In this document: positions 1 to 10,904 of the stretch, in pieces
How the letters are laid out: the number at the start of each line of letters is the position of its first letter
How positions within the stretch are numbered: the stretch's first letter is position 1
Source: Avena insularis
Lineage: Eukaryota; Streptophyta; Magnoliopsida; Poales; Poaceae
Length of the DNA stretch: 64,000 bases
NCBI GenBank assembly: GCA_023614405.1
Contig: CM042684.1
Span: 208,636,941 to 208,700,940, forward strand
Direction of reading: 5' to 3'
Program-made: the position numbers and the translations under genes
Notes under the pieces: model-generated
The model's input: the letters and a program-made list of their open reading frames with translations, nothing else
Told to the model about the DNA's origin: nothing
Databases searched by the model: none

Positions 1-48
1 ACAAGTATCATTAGAATTACCACATATGGGAGATAAAGTATCATCAGA

Positions 49-288
49 TCAAATTTTCTTCTTTAAAGCTGGGGAACTAAAAAGATCATTTTCATAAAAA
101 CTAACTTCCCCAAGCTTAGACGTTTCCATAGCATTAGTAACAAAGGTGTTCAAAAGATTCATACTAATAATATTGCTATTAGCATGCAAAGAAAGTTCCA
201 TGGGTTTTTTAATTTTCTTTTCAGACAATTCATGTTCTACAATAGGAAAAATACTAAAAAGCTCTCTAATTGTTTTGTTGTTTTCCAT
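49..288 (-). CDS. short ORF in the 5' internal region of the Athila-like element
   Basis: This is a 79-codon minus-strand frame starting 134 bp past the LTR end and closing at a TGA. The product is charged and has no domain I recognise. Its place just after the primer-binding site is where the start of gag would be expected, so it may be a gag N-terminus cut by a stop codon. The window edge prevents a check of what follows. I assign no function. Confidence 0.35.
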   Translation of the reverse strand: MENNKTIRELFSIFPIVEHELSEKKIKKPMELSLHANSNIISMNLLNTFVTNAMETSKLGEVSFYENDLFSSPALKKKI

Positions 289-393
289 TAAGCCTAACTA
301 GTGAAAACAAGAAACAAAAAGACAAAATTGCAGAATCTAAAGGAAATAACTTCGAGCACCACACTGGAGGATGTGAGTACCTTTAACCTTACC

Positions 394-411
394 TCCCCGG
401 CAACGACGCCA
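394..411 (-). promoter_or_regulatory. primer-binding site, tRNA-Asp type
   Basis: On the plus strand these bases resemble the 3' end of plant tRNA-Asp including CCA (tccccggcaacgacgcca, one change from the usual gcaacggcgcca). The minus-strand transcript would therefore pair with tRNA-Asp to start reverse transcription. The site lies 10 bp inside the LTR boundary at 422. Confidence 0.8.
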
Positions 412-421
412 GAAAATAGCT

Positions 422-1832
422 TGATGTCTACGCACTTCTATTCTTGTAGACAATTGTTGGGCCTCCAAGTGCAGAGGTTTGTAGAACAGCAGCAAGTTTT
501 CCCTTAAGTGGATCACCCAAGGTTTATCGAACTCAGGGAGGAAGTGGTCAAAGGTACCCCCTCTCAAGCAACCCTGCAATCAAGATACAAGAAGTCTCTG
601 ATGTCCCCAACACACCAAATACACTTGTCAGGTGTATAGGTGCAATAGTTCGGCGAAGAGATAGTGAAATACAAGTGGTATAGATAATTATAAGTGGTAA
701 TGGTGATAGAAAATACTTTGATGGCGTGGAAGAGACTAGAGGCAAACTGAATAAAGATAGAAGCAAGCAAACATGTAATAGATCTAATAGCAAATGGTGT
801 TTCAGTGCTTAGAAACAAGGCCTAGGGATCGTACTTTCACTAGTGAACACTCTCATATAAATATATTCTTCTTTATGATACTACGCTGAACTACTCTCCG
901 GTTGGACACTCTAATCCATGGTAGGGCTATAACAACACTCCTCAAAGTAAGCCTTTCCCATCTAGATAACCCCACACTATCACCTTGAGCACTAGATGGT
1001 TCCAACAAACACCACAATTTCATAAAGATATCCAACTCCAAATATAACTCAGAACAAGTATTTGAAATCTCTAGCCTAAGTTCCACCATGGTGTGCACAC
1101 TGTCAACTTCACACACATGGGGAGAGCAGAGATCTATTAAAGCACTTGAGTAGCAAGGTAGATCTATAGATTACAAGCTCATGATCTCAATAAGATCATG
1201 CATAGAGAAAGAGATGAACACATAGCTACCGGTAGAACCCTTAGCCTCGAGAGAGAACTACTCCCTCCTTATCATGGGAATCATCAATGGTGATGGAGAT
1301 GGCGGTGGAGATCGATGGAGATGGCCCGGGGGCACTTCCCCGTCCTGGCAGGGTGCCAGAACAGAGACTTTATGTCCCCCGAATCTCCCCTTATGTGGCG
1401 GCGGCGCTGCGGAACTTTTCATGGCTGGAGGCTTGTCAATTTAGGGTTTTTGCATCGGGAGGCATCTTATAGGCGAAGAGGCAAGGTCGGTGGGCGGCCA
1501 GGGGGCCCACACCACCTGGTGGCACGGCCAGGGCTAGCCCACGCCTAGGTGTTGTTTGGCCACCTTGTTCCCCCCCTTCATCTCTCCTTCTGGCTCCATG
1601 AATCTTCCGGGAAAATAACGACTTTGGCTTTTGTCCGGTCCAATTCCGAGAATATTCATTTTCGATTTTTCGAATTAAAAAAACAGCAGAAAAGTAAAGC
1701 ACTGTGGCTCTTGTTAATAGGTTAGTCCAAGAAATCATATGAAAAGTACTCCAAAGTGTGGACAAAACATAAGAAAGTAGATAAAACCAAGAATGGAACA
1801 TCAAAAATTATAGATATGTTTGCAACATATCA
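422..1832 (-). repeat. 5' LTR of the Athila-like element
   Basis: The LTR is 1411 bp and, read on the minus strand, runs from TGATATGTT to ACATCA, so it has TG...CA ends. It starts with a 19-bp interrupted palindrome (1813-1831). A CTATAAG box lies near 1466-1473, about 360 bp into the LTR. The first 150 bp closely match the solo LTR at 1944, which lies in the opposite orientation; the rest of the two LTRs has diverged. Confidence 0.8.
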
Positions 1833-1943
1833 TACATAGATCCTATGTGTTTTTGGTCTCTGTGACCATGGTTTGACACACTGATCCAGTAGTTTCATTG
1901 CATATGTTCTTTTCCTAAACTACACTGATCACCTAGTGACATT
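1833..1943. repeat. satellite remnant between two LTRs
   Basis: These 111 bp contain the satellite phrases cctatgtgtttttggtctc, ccatggtttgacacactgat and a 43-bp module (gttcttttcctaaac). They show that the satellite array once ran on to the left of position 3497. The first eight bases (tacataga) do not match the monomer. Confidence 0.85.
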
Positions 1944-3496
1944 TGATACGTTGTAAACGTATCTATAATTTTTGATGTTCCATGCTTGTTTTATATCAAC
2001 TTCTTATGTTTTGTTCACACTTTGGGGTATTTTTATACATTTTCTGGAACTAACCTATTAACAAGATGCCACGGTGCTAGTTGCCTATTTTCTGCTGTTT
2101 TTGGTTTCAGAAAAGCTAGAAGGAAATATTCTCGGAATTGGACGGGACAAAAGCCGAAGTCAATATTTTACCCGAAGCAACACGGAGTCCAGAGGGGAGA
2201 CGAAGTGGCGCACTAGGGTGGCCACACTTGGTGGCGGCGCGGCCAGGGTAGGGCACACCAACAGGGGGTGTGGGCCCCTTGGAACTCCACAGACCTTGCC
2301 CCTTCGCCTATAAAAGCCTCCCGGGACGAAAACCCTAAGTACCCGATCAGAAATCCACGAAAGAGTCTGTAGCCACCGCCATCTCCATCCCTAGATCGAG
2401 AGGGGATCTGAATCTCTTCCTGACACCCTGTCAGAGGGGAGAGATCACCCTGGAGGCCTTCTTCATCACCATGCCTGCCTCCGATGTGATGCGTGAGTAG
2501 TTCACCCTTGGACGATGGGTCCATGTAATAGCTAGATGGTTGGATCTCCTCCTTTGTGCTATCATGTTTAGATCTTGTGAGATCCATTTATGATCAAGAT
2601 CATCTATTTGTAATCTTACATGTTGTGTTTGCGGGGATCCGATGGATATTGAGATGCTATTTCAGATTGATTATTAATTCTACCATGTCTATGTTATTTG
2701 TGATCTTGCATGCTCTCCGTTGTTAGTAACTATCTTGGCCAAGTAGATACTTGCAACTCCAAGAGGGAGTATTTATGCTCGATAGTGGGTTTATGCCTCT
2801 AGTAATTTGGGGAAGTGACAAAAATCTCTAAGGTTGTAGATGTGATGTTTCTACTAGGGAGAAAACAACAATCCTTTGTCCATGGGGCAATTGTATTGTT
2901 TACTTTACACACTTTGCTTAATGCAATTATCTGTTGCTTGCAACTTAATACTGGAAGGGGTTCGGATGATAACCAGAAGGTGGATTATTAGTCATAGATG
3001 CAGTTGGATTATGGTCTATGTATTATGTTACAATGCCCAATCAAATCTCATAGGAGTCAAGATGTCTAGTATATTGTATGCTTTCTCAAATCTATCAATT
3101 GCACCGCTGTAATTTGTTCACCCAACATGCTATTTATCTTAAGGAGAAACACCTCTAGTGAACTATAGACCCCAATCCATTCCTTTACCATTGATATACC
3201 ATCTACTATTTACCATTTACTATTCACTTTCTGCAAGCAATTACTATCTTCCACACTATACGTTTAATCCTTTGTTTTCAGCAAAACCAGTGAGATTGAC
3301 AACCTTACTGTAAGTTGGGGCAAAGTTCTGTGGTTGTGTTATGCAGGATTCCAAGTTGTTAGCAACACCTTGGAGTTGTTTCCTTGCTCCTACTGGTTCG
3401 ATAACCTTGATTTCATAACTGACGGAAACTTGCTGTTGTGCTCATCATACCTTTCTCTTGGGGTTCCCAACAAGATCGACGTATCTTGAGCCAACA
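1944..3496 (+). mobile_element. Athila-like solo LTR inserted in satellite
   Basis: This 1553-bp LTR starts TGATACGTTG and ends AACA. It is flanked by acatt (1939-1943) and ccatt (3497-3501), a 5-bp target duplication with one mismatch. The satellite phrase ctagtg-N-cattgcatgtg is restored if the LTR is removed. It has a TATA box at 2309 and no internal region on either side. A solo LTR arises by recombination between the two LTRs of an element. Confidence 0.88.
2309..2315 (+). promoter_or_regulatory. TATA box of the Athila-like solo LTR
   Basis: TATAAAA in the context cgcctataaaagcctccc, 365 bp into the LTR. It is followed by aaccctaag, a common start of LTR transcripts in grasses. Position and context fit the U3/R border. 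Confidence 0.6.
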
Positions 3497-6400
3497 CCAT
3501 TGCATGTGTTCTTTCCCAAAACCACACTGATCTACATGACAACACACACTCCATTGGATTATGTGATGCAACTTCTGCCACACTGGTGCAACATGCAATG
3601 TGGAAGCTGCTTTTCTATGTGTTTTTCGTCTCTGTCACCATGGTTTTACACACTGATCCACTAGTGTCATTGCATGTGTTCTTTCCCAAAACCACAAAGA
3701 TCACCTAGATGCATTACATGTGTTCTTTTCCTAAACCACACTGATCCACATCACAACACACACTACAGTGGATTCTGATGCAACTTCTGCCACACTAGTG
3801 CAACATGCAATGTAGAAACTGTTTTCCAATGTGTTTTTGGTCTCTGTCACCATGTTTGACACACTGATCCACTAGTGTCATTGCATGTGTTCTTTCCCTA
3901 AACCACACTGTTCACCTAGAGTTGTTGCATGTGTTCTTTTCCTAAACCACACACATAAACATGACAACACAGACTCAAGTGGTTTCTGTGATGCAACTTC
4001 TGCTACACTAGTGCAACATGCAATGTGGTAGGTGCTTTCCTATGTGTTTTCTCTGTGACCATGGTTTGACACACTGATCCAGTAGTGTCATTTTTCGTGT
4101 TGTTTTCATAGACCACACTGATCACCTAGTTCCATTGCATGTCTTCTTTCCCAAAACCACACTGATCCACATGAAAACACACACTCCAGTGGATTCTATG
4201 ATGCAACTTCGGCCACACTGGTGCAAAATGCAATGTGGAAGCTGCTTTCCTATATGTTTTTTGTCTCTGTCACCATGGTTTGATCCACTGATCCACTAGT
4301 GTCATTGCATGTGTTCTTTTCATAAACCACATTGATCAATTAGAGTCATTGCACGTGTTAATTTTCTAAACTACACGGATCCATATGACAACACACACTC
4401 CAGTGGATTCTGTGATGCAACTTCTCCCACACTAGTGCAACATGCAATGTGGAAGCTCCTTTCCTATGTGTTTTTGGTCTCTCTGATGATGGTTTGACAC
4501 ACTGATCCACTAGTGTCATTGCATGTGTTCTTTTCCTAAACCACATTCATCCACTAGTGCCATTGCATGTTTTATTTTCCTAAACCACATTGATCCACAT
4601 GACAACACACACTCCAATGGATTTTATGATGCAACGTCTGCCACACTGGTGTAACATGCAATGTGGAAGCCGCTTTCCTATGTGTTTTTGGTCTCTGTGA
4701 CTATGGTTTGGCACATTGATCCACTAGTGTCATTGCATGTGTTCTTTTCATAAACCACAATTATCCACTAGTGATATTGCATGTATTCTTTCCCAAAACC
4801 ACATGGATCCACATGACAACACATACTCAGTGGATTCTGTGATGCAACTTCGGCCACACTAGTGCAACATGCAATGTGGATGCTGCTTTCCTATGTGTTT
4901 TTGGTCTCTGTGACTAAGGTTTAACACATGGATCCACTAGTGTCATTGCATGTGTTCTTATCCTAAACCACATTGATCCACATGACAACACACACCCTAG
5001 TGGATTCTGTGATACAACTTTTACCACACTTGTGCAACATGCAATGTGGAAGCTGCTTTCCTATGTGTTTTTGGTCTCTATGACCATGGTTTAACACACT
5101 GATCCACTAGTGTCATTGCATGTGTTATTTTTCTAAACCACACTGGTCCACTAGAGTCATTGCATGTGTTATTTTCCTAAACTACATGGATCCACATGAC
5201 AACACACACTCCAGTGGATTTTGTTATGCAATTTCTGCCACACTGGTGCAACATGCAATGTGGAAGCTACTTTCCTATGTGTTTTTTGTCTATATCACCA
5301 TGGTTTGACACACTGATCCACTAGTGACATTGCATGTGTTCTTTTCATAAACCACCTTGATCACCTAGAGTCATTGCATGTGTTTCTTTTCCTAAACCAC
5401 ACTGATCCAGATGACAACACACACTCTAGTGGATTCTGTGATGCAACAATTGCCACACTGGTGCAACATGCAATGTGGAAGCTGCTTTCCTATGTGTTTT
5501 TGGTCTCTGTCACCATGGTTTGACACACTGATCCACTAGTGTCATTGCATGTGTTCTTTACCTAAAGCACACTGATCCACATGACAACACACACTAGTGG
5601 ATTCTGCGATGCAACTTCTGCCACACTAGTGCAACATGCAAGTGGAAGCTGCTTTCCTATGTGTTTTTTGTCTCTGTCACCATGGTTTGACACATAGATC
5701 CACTAGTGTCATTGCATGTGTTCTTTCCCAAAACCACAATGATCACCTAGAGTCATTGCATGTGTTCTTTTCCTAAACCACACTGATCCACATGACAACA
5801 CACACTCCAGTGGATTCTATGATGCAACTTCTGCCACACTAGTGCAACATGCAATGTAGAAACTACTTTCCTATGTGTTTTTGGTCTCTGTCACCGTGTT
5901 TGACACACTGATCCACTAGTGTCCTTGCATGTGTTCTTTCCCTAAACCACACTGATCACCTAGAGTAGTTTCATGTGTTTTTTTCCTAAACCACACACAT
6001 AAACATAACAACACACACTCAAGTGGATTCTGTGATGCAACTTCTGCCACACTAGTGCAACATGCAATGTGGTAGGTGATTTCCTATGTGTTTTCTCTAT
6101 GACCATGGTTTGACACACTATTCCACTAGTGTCATTGTTTGTGTTCTTTTCCTAAACCACACTGATCACCTAGTTCCATTGCATGTTTTCTTTCCCAAAA
6201 CCACACTGATCCACATGAAAACACACACTCTAGTGGATTCTATGATGCAACTTCTGCCACACTGGTGCAAAATGCAATGTGGAAGCTGCTTTCCTATGTG
6301 TTTTTTGTCTCTGTCACCATGGTTTGACCCACTGATCCACTAGTGTCATTGCATGTGTTCTTTTCATAAACCACATTGATCAACTAGAGTCATTGCATGT

Positions 6401-6607
6401 GTTAATTTTCTAAACCACACTGATCCATATGACAACACACACTATAGTGGATTCTGTGATGTAACTTCTCCCACACTAGTGCAACATGCAATGTGTAAGC
6501 TCCTTTCCTATGTGTTTTTGGTCTCTGTGATGATGGTTTGACACACAGATCCACTAGTGTCATTCCATGTGTTCTTTTCCTAAACCACACTGATCCACTA
6601 GTGCCAT
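3497..6607. repeat. satellite array, segment I
   Basis: Tandem monomers of about 171 and about 214 bp. The long form carries the roughly 43-bp submodule (core cattgcatgtgttctttt) twice, the short form once. Constant parts are ccacatgacaacacac, gatgcaacttctgccacact, caatgtggaagctgctttcc and ggtttgacacactgatcc. Diagnostic variants recur about 2044 bp apart (for example near 3910 and 5950, and 4446 and 6490), so this segment also has a higher-order period. No coding signal is seen. It ends at the gccat target site of element A1. Confidence 0.93.
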
Positions 6608-6993
6608 TGTTGAGGGCAAACCTCTAGGGTTGCCCGATCTTTCACGATTCCCTTTCAAATCGAGGATGGAGTGCGGGAAGAGGAGGGAAGGATGAACACG
6701 ATGAACACACGCAAGAAGAACGCGATGAACACACACACCCTTGGGCTCCTGCTTCATGCTCTGCTCCTTGTTCTCCATCCTGGGGTGCTTGGTGACGTGT
6801 CAAAGCTTCGTATCTGATGATGCATAGGGTAGTTGCATGAAGTAGCATGCCATCCGAGGAGGTATCAAATTGGCACGAGGAGACGAGCGAGTTCAACTTA
6901 GCTTGTAGGAGTTTGGCTCGGGCACGAGTCATGGGTCCACTTGGGGGACTTGTTGGTGTAGATGTAGGAGCGTCCGTAGGACGGGCCGCATCA
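6608..6993 (-). repeat. 3' LTR of A1, internally deleted
   Basis: This copy is 386 bp against 1024 bp for the other LTR. The ends agree (TGTTGAGGG on the left, GCATCA on the right), but about 638 bp are missing after the run gatgaacacacacac. The loss removes the TATA box and the CCGGA palindrome cluster. The polyprotein-tail coding segment near the polypurine tract is retained. Confidence 0.9.
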
Positions 6994-7016
6994 GCTCCCC
7001 CCCTTGGGAAAGAGAT
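6994..7016 (-). other. polypurine tract of A1
   Basis: On the minus strand this reads ctctttcccaaggggggg followed by agc at the LTR border. It is the purine-rich primer for plus-strand DNA synthesis and lies directly against the 3' LTR. Confidence 0.75.
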
Positions 7017-7037
7017 GTCCTCGACTCTTCATGGTTA

Positions 7038-8102
7038 TCATCTTGAACATCTCCATGGTAGGGTGAGAGGTCCTTGACATTGAATTGTATTGCTTGCAAG
7101 GTACTTGGAGGTTGGTAGTTCGATGATGTAGGTGTTGTTGTTGATTCTCTTGAGGACCTTGAAGGGACCATCTCCTCTTGGCTTGAGCTTGGAGTCACGT
7201 TCCTTGGGGAAGCGGTCTTTGCTTAGGTGTATCCACACAAGGTCACCTTCTTCAAAGATCATCTCCTTCTTGTCCTTGTTTAATGTTGAAGCTTGGCGAA
7301 GGACTTGTTGTTCGATAGTAGCTCTTGTTTCTTCATGAAGCTTCTTCATAGCTTGTGCGCGTTTCTCGACGTCCATGTTCGTTCGCTCATGGAGAGGTAG
7401 TGGTAGGATGTCGAGTGCGGTGAGGGGCTCGAAACCATAGACGATCATGAATGGAATCATCTTGGTTGTTGAGTGCTTGGCTCGATTGTAGGCAAACTCG
7501 GCGTGTGGAATGCATTCCTTCCAATCCTTCAGGTTTTTCTTGATCAACACATGAAGGAGAGTTCCGAGGCTTCGGTTGACAACTTCGGTTTGGCCATCAG
7601 TTTGAGGATGTGAGGCGGATGAAAAGAGGAGCTTGACGCCCAGCTTGGCCATGAGGGTCTTCCATAAGTAGCTCATGAATTTGACGTCACGGTCAGAGAC
7701 GATTGTCCTTGCCACACTGTGAAGATGGACGATTTCCCTGAAAAACAGATTTGCAACATGTGAAGCATCGTCGGTCTTATGGCACGGTATGAAGTGTGCC
7801 ATTTTGGAAAAGCGATCCACAAGAACAAATATAGAATCATGACCATGCTTAGATCTAGGCAATCCTAACATGAAATCCGTGCTAATGTCGGACCAAGGTG
7901 TATGAGGAATAGGCAATGGCATATAAAGACCATAAGGATTAGCTTGCGACTTAGCTTGTACACAGGTCGTGCATCGTTGAACGTAGCGCTCCATGTCGCG
8001 CTTCATCTTGGGCCAAAAGTAGTGAGTGGAGAGCATGTCCAAAGTCTTGTTACGGTCAAAGTGACCCATGAGGCCTACACCATGAGATTCTTGGAGAAGC
8101 AA
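7038..8102 (-). pseudogene. A1 integrase region
   Basis: A 354-codon open stretch covering most of integrase, which inserts the cDNA into chromosomes. An HHCC zinc domain is visible (H6/H14 region, C44 and C47), as is an intact D,D35E triad at D76, D137 and E173 with HPQTDGQTE around the last residue. The C-terminal part has the GDLVWIHLSKDRFP motif typical of plant gypsy integrases. The frame then shifts before the conserved FNVKDLSPY segment, which lies in another frame at about 7000-7100. There is also a frame break at the N-terminal end, where it should join RNase H. The best-preserved relative here is in A2. Confidence 0.9.
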
Positions 8103-8534
8103 AAGTTGAAGCGACGACTTCGGAATGCATAGCTTGTTTTGTTTAAATAGAAATCATCAACTCCTTTGTCATTGGAGCACTTTGCGAAAATTGGTTCAAA
8201 GAACGGATCGGAAGCATACAAAGATTTTATTTCCTCGGGACCCAACACGTTGATTTCAAGTCTCGTAAGAAGGCTTGTATGTTTGTGAGACAATGTGTCT
8301 GCAACTACATTATCTTTGCCCTTCTTATACTTGACAATGTACGGAAAAGACTCCATGAACCCAACCCACTTAGCGTGTCTCTTGCTCAAGTTGGCTTGGC
8401 CTTTGAGATATTTCAACGACTCGTGGTCGGAATGTATGATAAATTCCTTGGGCCAAAGGTAGTGTTGCCAAACTTGAAGGACACGAACTAAGGCAAAAAT
8501 CTCTTTGTCGTAAATCAGATAGTTGAGGCGAGCA
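8103..8534 (-). pseudogene. A1 RNase H C-terminal part and linker, broken
   Basis: This carries the end of RNase H ([29 protein letters not shown]) and the linker to integrase. Compared with A2, 83 bp are absent at 8534/8535 (A2 bases 39629-39711). These held the RNase H segment following the first catalytic Asp. As 83 is not a multiple of three, the frame is lost. A smaller loss of about 17 bp near 8140 separates it from integrase. Confidence 0.85.
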
Positions 8535-10904
8535 CTCTATCTCAACAGTTTTTGTGAAATCCGGTAACGCAAGGAGAGGTGCTTCGGTGAGCCTCTTTTT
8601 AAGTTCATCAAAACCTTTTTGTTGTGCTTTGCCCCACACGAAGGTGACATTCTTTTTGGTCAATTCATTAAGGGGACAAGCAATGGTTGAAAAGTCTTTC
8701 ACAAAGCAATGATAGAAACCGGCCAACCCATGAAAACTTCGGAGTTCACTCACATTTGTTGGGATGGGCCAATCTCGTATGTCCTTTACCTTAGAAACAT
8801 CAACTTCAATTCCCTTCGAAGAAACGACAAATCCAAGAAAAATCAACTTGTCTTTAGCAAAAGTGCACTTGGGAAGATTAGCATAAAGCTTTTCATGTCG
8901 AAGGATTTGCAAAACTTCCTTGACATGTGTTATATGGTCCTCAAGTGATTTGCTATAAACAAGAATATCATCGAAATAGACAACAACACTTTTTCCAATG
9001 AGAGAACACAAGATATGATTCATTAGGCGCATGAAGGTAGATGAGGCATTAGACAAACCAAAGGGCATAACCAACCATTCATAGAGACCAAGTTTGGTCT
9101 TGAAGGCGATTTTCCACTCATCACCTTCAGCCATGCGTATTTGATGGTAACCACTACGAAGATCAATTTTCAAAAAAATAGTGGCTCCACACAACTCATC
9201 AAGCATGTCATAGAGACGTGGTATGTGATGTCGATAACGCACGGTGATAGCATTGATTGGACGGCAGTCCATGCATAACCGTAACATATCATCCGTCTTT
9301 GGAACAAGAATCATGGGTACGGCACTTGGACTAGTGCTAACTTGGATCAAACCCCTGGAGACGAGTTGGTTGATTTGACGTTCGATCTCCTTTGTCTCCT
9401 CTGGGTTTGTGCGGTAAGCGGCGCGGTTGGGAAGTGGTGCACCGGGGATGAGGTCAATGCGATGTTTGATGCCGCGAAGAGGAGGTAGTCCATGTGGAAG
9501 CTCTTCGGGGAACACATCCTTGAATTCCTGCAAAACACTCATCAAAGATGGAGGAACATTGGTTAATTCGTTAGTTCCTTGCGCTAGTCCCTTGCAAAGG
9601 AGGACATAGTGCAATATGGATGGGTTGTTCCGAACATCTCTCATCTCGCTTTTGGTGGCAAGGAGAACACTCTTAGTTTTTCCACTCGAATTTGGCTTGT
9701 GGCTCTCACTCACTATGAGGTGGTTCTCTCTCTCACCGCTCTTCTCACAAGTAGGTGTTGTGCTTTGCGCCCTCGCTAAAGCCTTTGCATTGTCCGCAAT
9801 TATTTGGCTAGGATTCATTGGTTGCAAAACACACGTTTTGTTGAGCCATTTGAAGGCGTATACATTGGTGCGACCATCATGTTGAGCAGCCTTGTCAAAT
9901 TGCCACGGTCGACCAAGAAGCATGTGGCAAACTGTCATAGGAACCACACCACACTCCACCATATCTTTGTAAGGACCAATGGCGAAGGAGACCGATACGA
10001 TATGCTTGATCTTTACGGACCCTTGGTCACTTAACCATTGCACGTGGTAGGGGTGCTTGTGTGGATGGAGGGTGAGGTTGAGCTTCTCACACAACTCGGT
10101 GCTAGCAAGGTTGTGACAACTCCCTCCGTTAATGATCACCTTGACAGATTTTCCATTGATGCCGGCTCGTGTTTGGAAGATATTGGAGCGTTGGTCTTCA
10201 TGCTCTTGTGCTTGAGTGTTCAAGATCCTTATGACGACAAGCGATGGACTTGCGTCATGTTCACACATGAGGAGTTCTTGATCATCTTCCACTCGTTGCC
10301 TTGCCATTGCTACCTTGACACGGGTATCAAACTCATCTTCACTCAAGTACTCTTCATCACCATTGTCATGGATGAACAAGACTTTCTTGTTTCCACATTC
10401 GGCTGACTTATGTCCTTTACCTCCAAACTTGTAGCATTCACCGTTGAAAGGTGTATCATTCTTTGCTTGCTTGCCATTTGGGGGCAATTTTTCTTGAGTA
10501 AGTGTGGGCTTGAAGGAAGGCTTGGAGGTACTTGATGAGCTTCCATTGAAAGTTGTTGGTGTAGCGGTTGAAGCTTGCTTGTAGGTGAAGTACGTCTTGG
10601 GCTTGTTATACTTGATGTCCTCTTGCACTTGACGTTCAGCCTTTGTTGCTATGTGCACAAGCTCAACCATGGTGTTGTATGTTTGGAACTCGACGATGCG
10701 CTTGATAGGGTGATTCAAGCCAATAAGGAAATGTGCCATTGTTTGCTCCATGCGCTCATCAATGTTGGCGCGAATCAAGTTGAGTTCCATTTCCTTGAAG
10801 TACTCTTCCATGGTCTTTGTCCCTTGACGAAGCGCTTGAAGGTTGTTGAAGAGGTCACGCGTGTAGTGCGCGGGGACAAAGCGAGATCTCATATGAGCCT
10901 TCAT
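8535..10904 (-). pseudogene. A1 gag C-terminus, protease and reverse transcriptase
   Basis: One open frame runs from 10904, with about 790 codons of genuine sequence, then 53 out-of-frame codons to 8370 past the deletion. Residues 1-100 are the retrotransposon gag domain (TMEEYFKEMELNLIRANI). A zinc knuckle at 157-170 reads CYKFGGKGHKSAEC, with Phe in place of the second Cys. The protease motif at 257-262 is IINGGS, with Asn in place of the catalytic Asp. RT spans about 470-720, with [10 protein letters not shown] and the YFDD catalytic box at 643-646. In A2 the knuckle Cys and protease Asp are both normal, so these are losses in A1. Confidence 0.9.

Larger units (their letters stand above)
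1..1832 (-). mobile_element. Athila-like Ty3/gypsy retrotransposon, 5' part, running off the left edge
   Basis: The element reads on the minus strand. Its 5' LTR (422-1832) is followed by a primer-binding site matching tRNA-Asp and by the start of the internal region down to base 1. The right end abuts satellite at 1833, so the element inserted into the satellite array. The 3' LTR and the left target duplication lie outside the window. The Athila-like label rests on the LTR start and the tRNA-Asp primer site, both typical of that grass group. Confidence 0.75.

Noticed and set aside
1287..1548. Gly/Arg-rich plus-strand frames near 1.3-1.5 kb
   Set aside because: They lie antisense within the Athila-like LTR and are explained by its GC-rich promoter-proximal region.
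7038..8102. Chromodomain after the A1 integrase
   Set aside because: After the FNVKDLSPY segment the sequence goes directly to the purine tract and tail. No chromodomain-like stretch is visible in A1, A2, H1 or H2.
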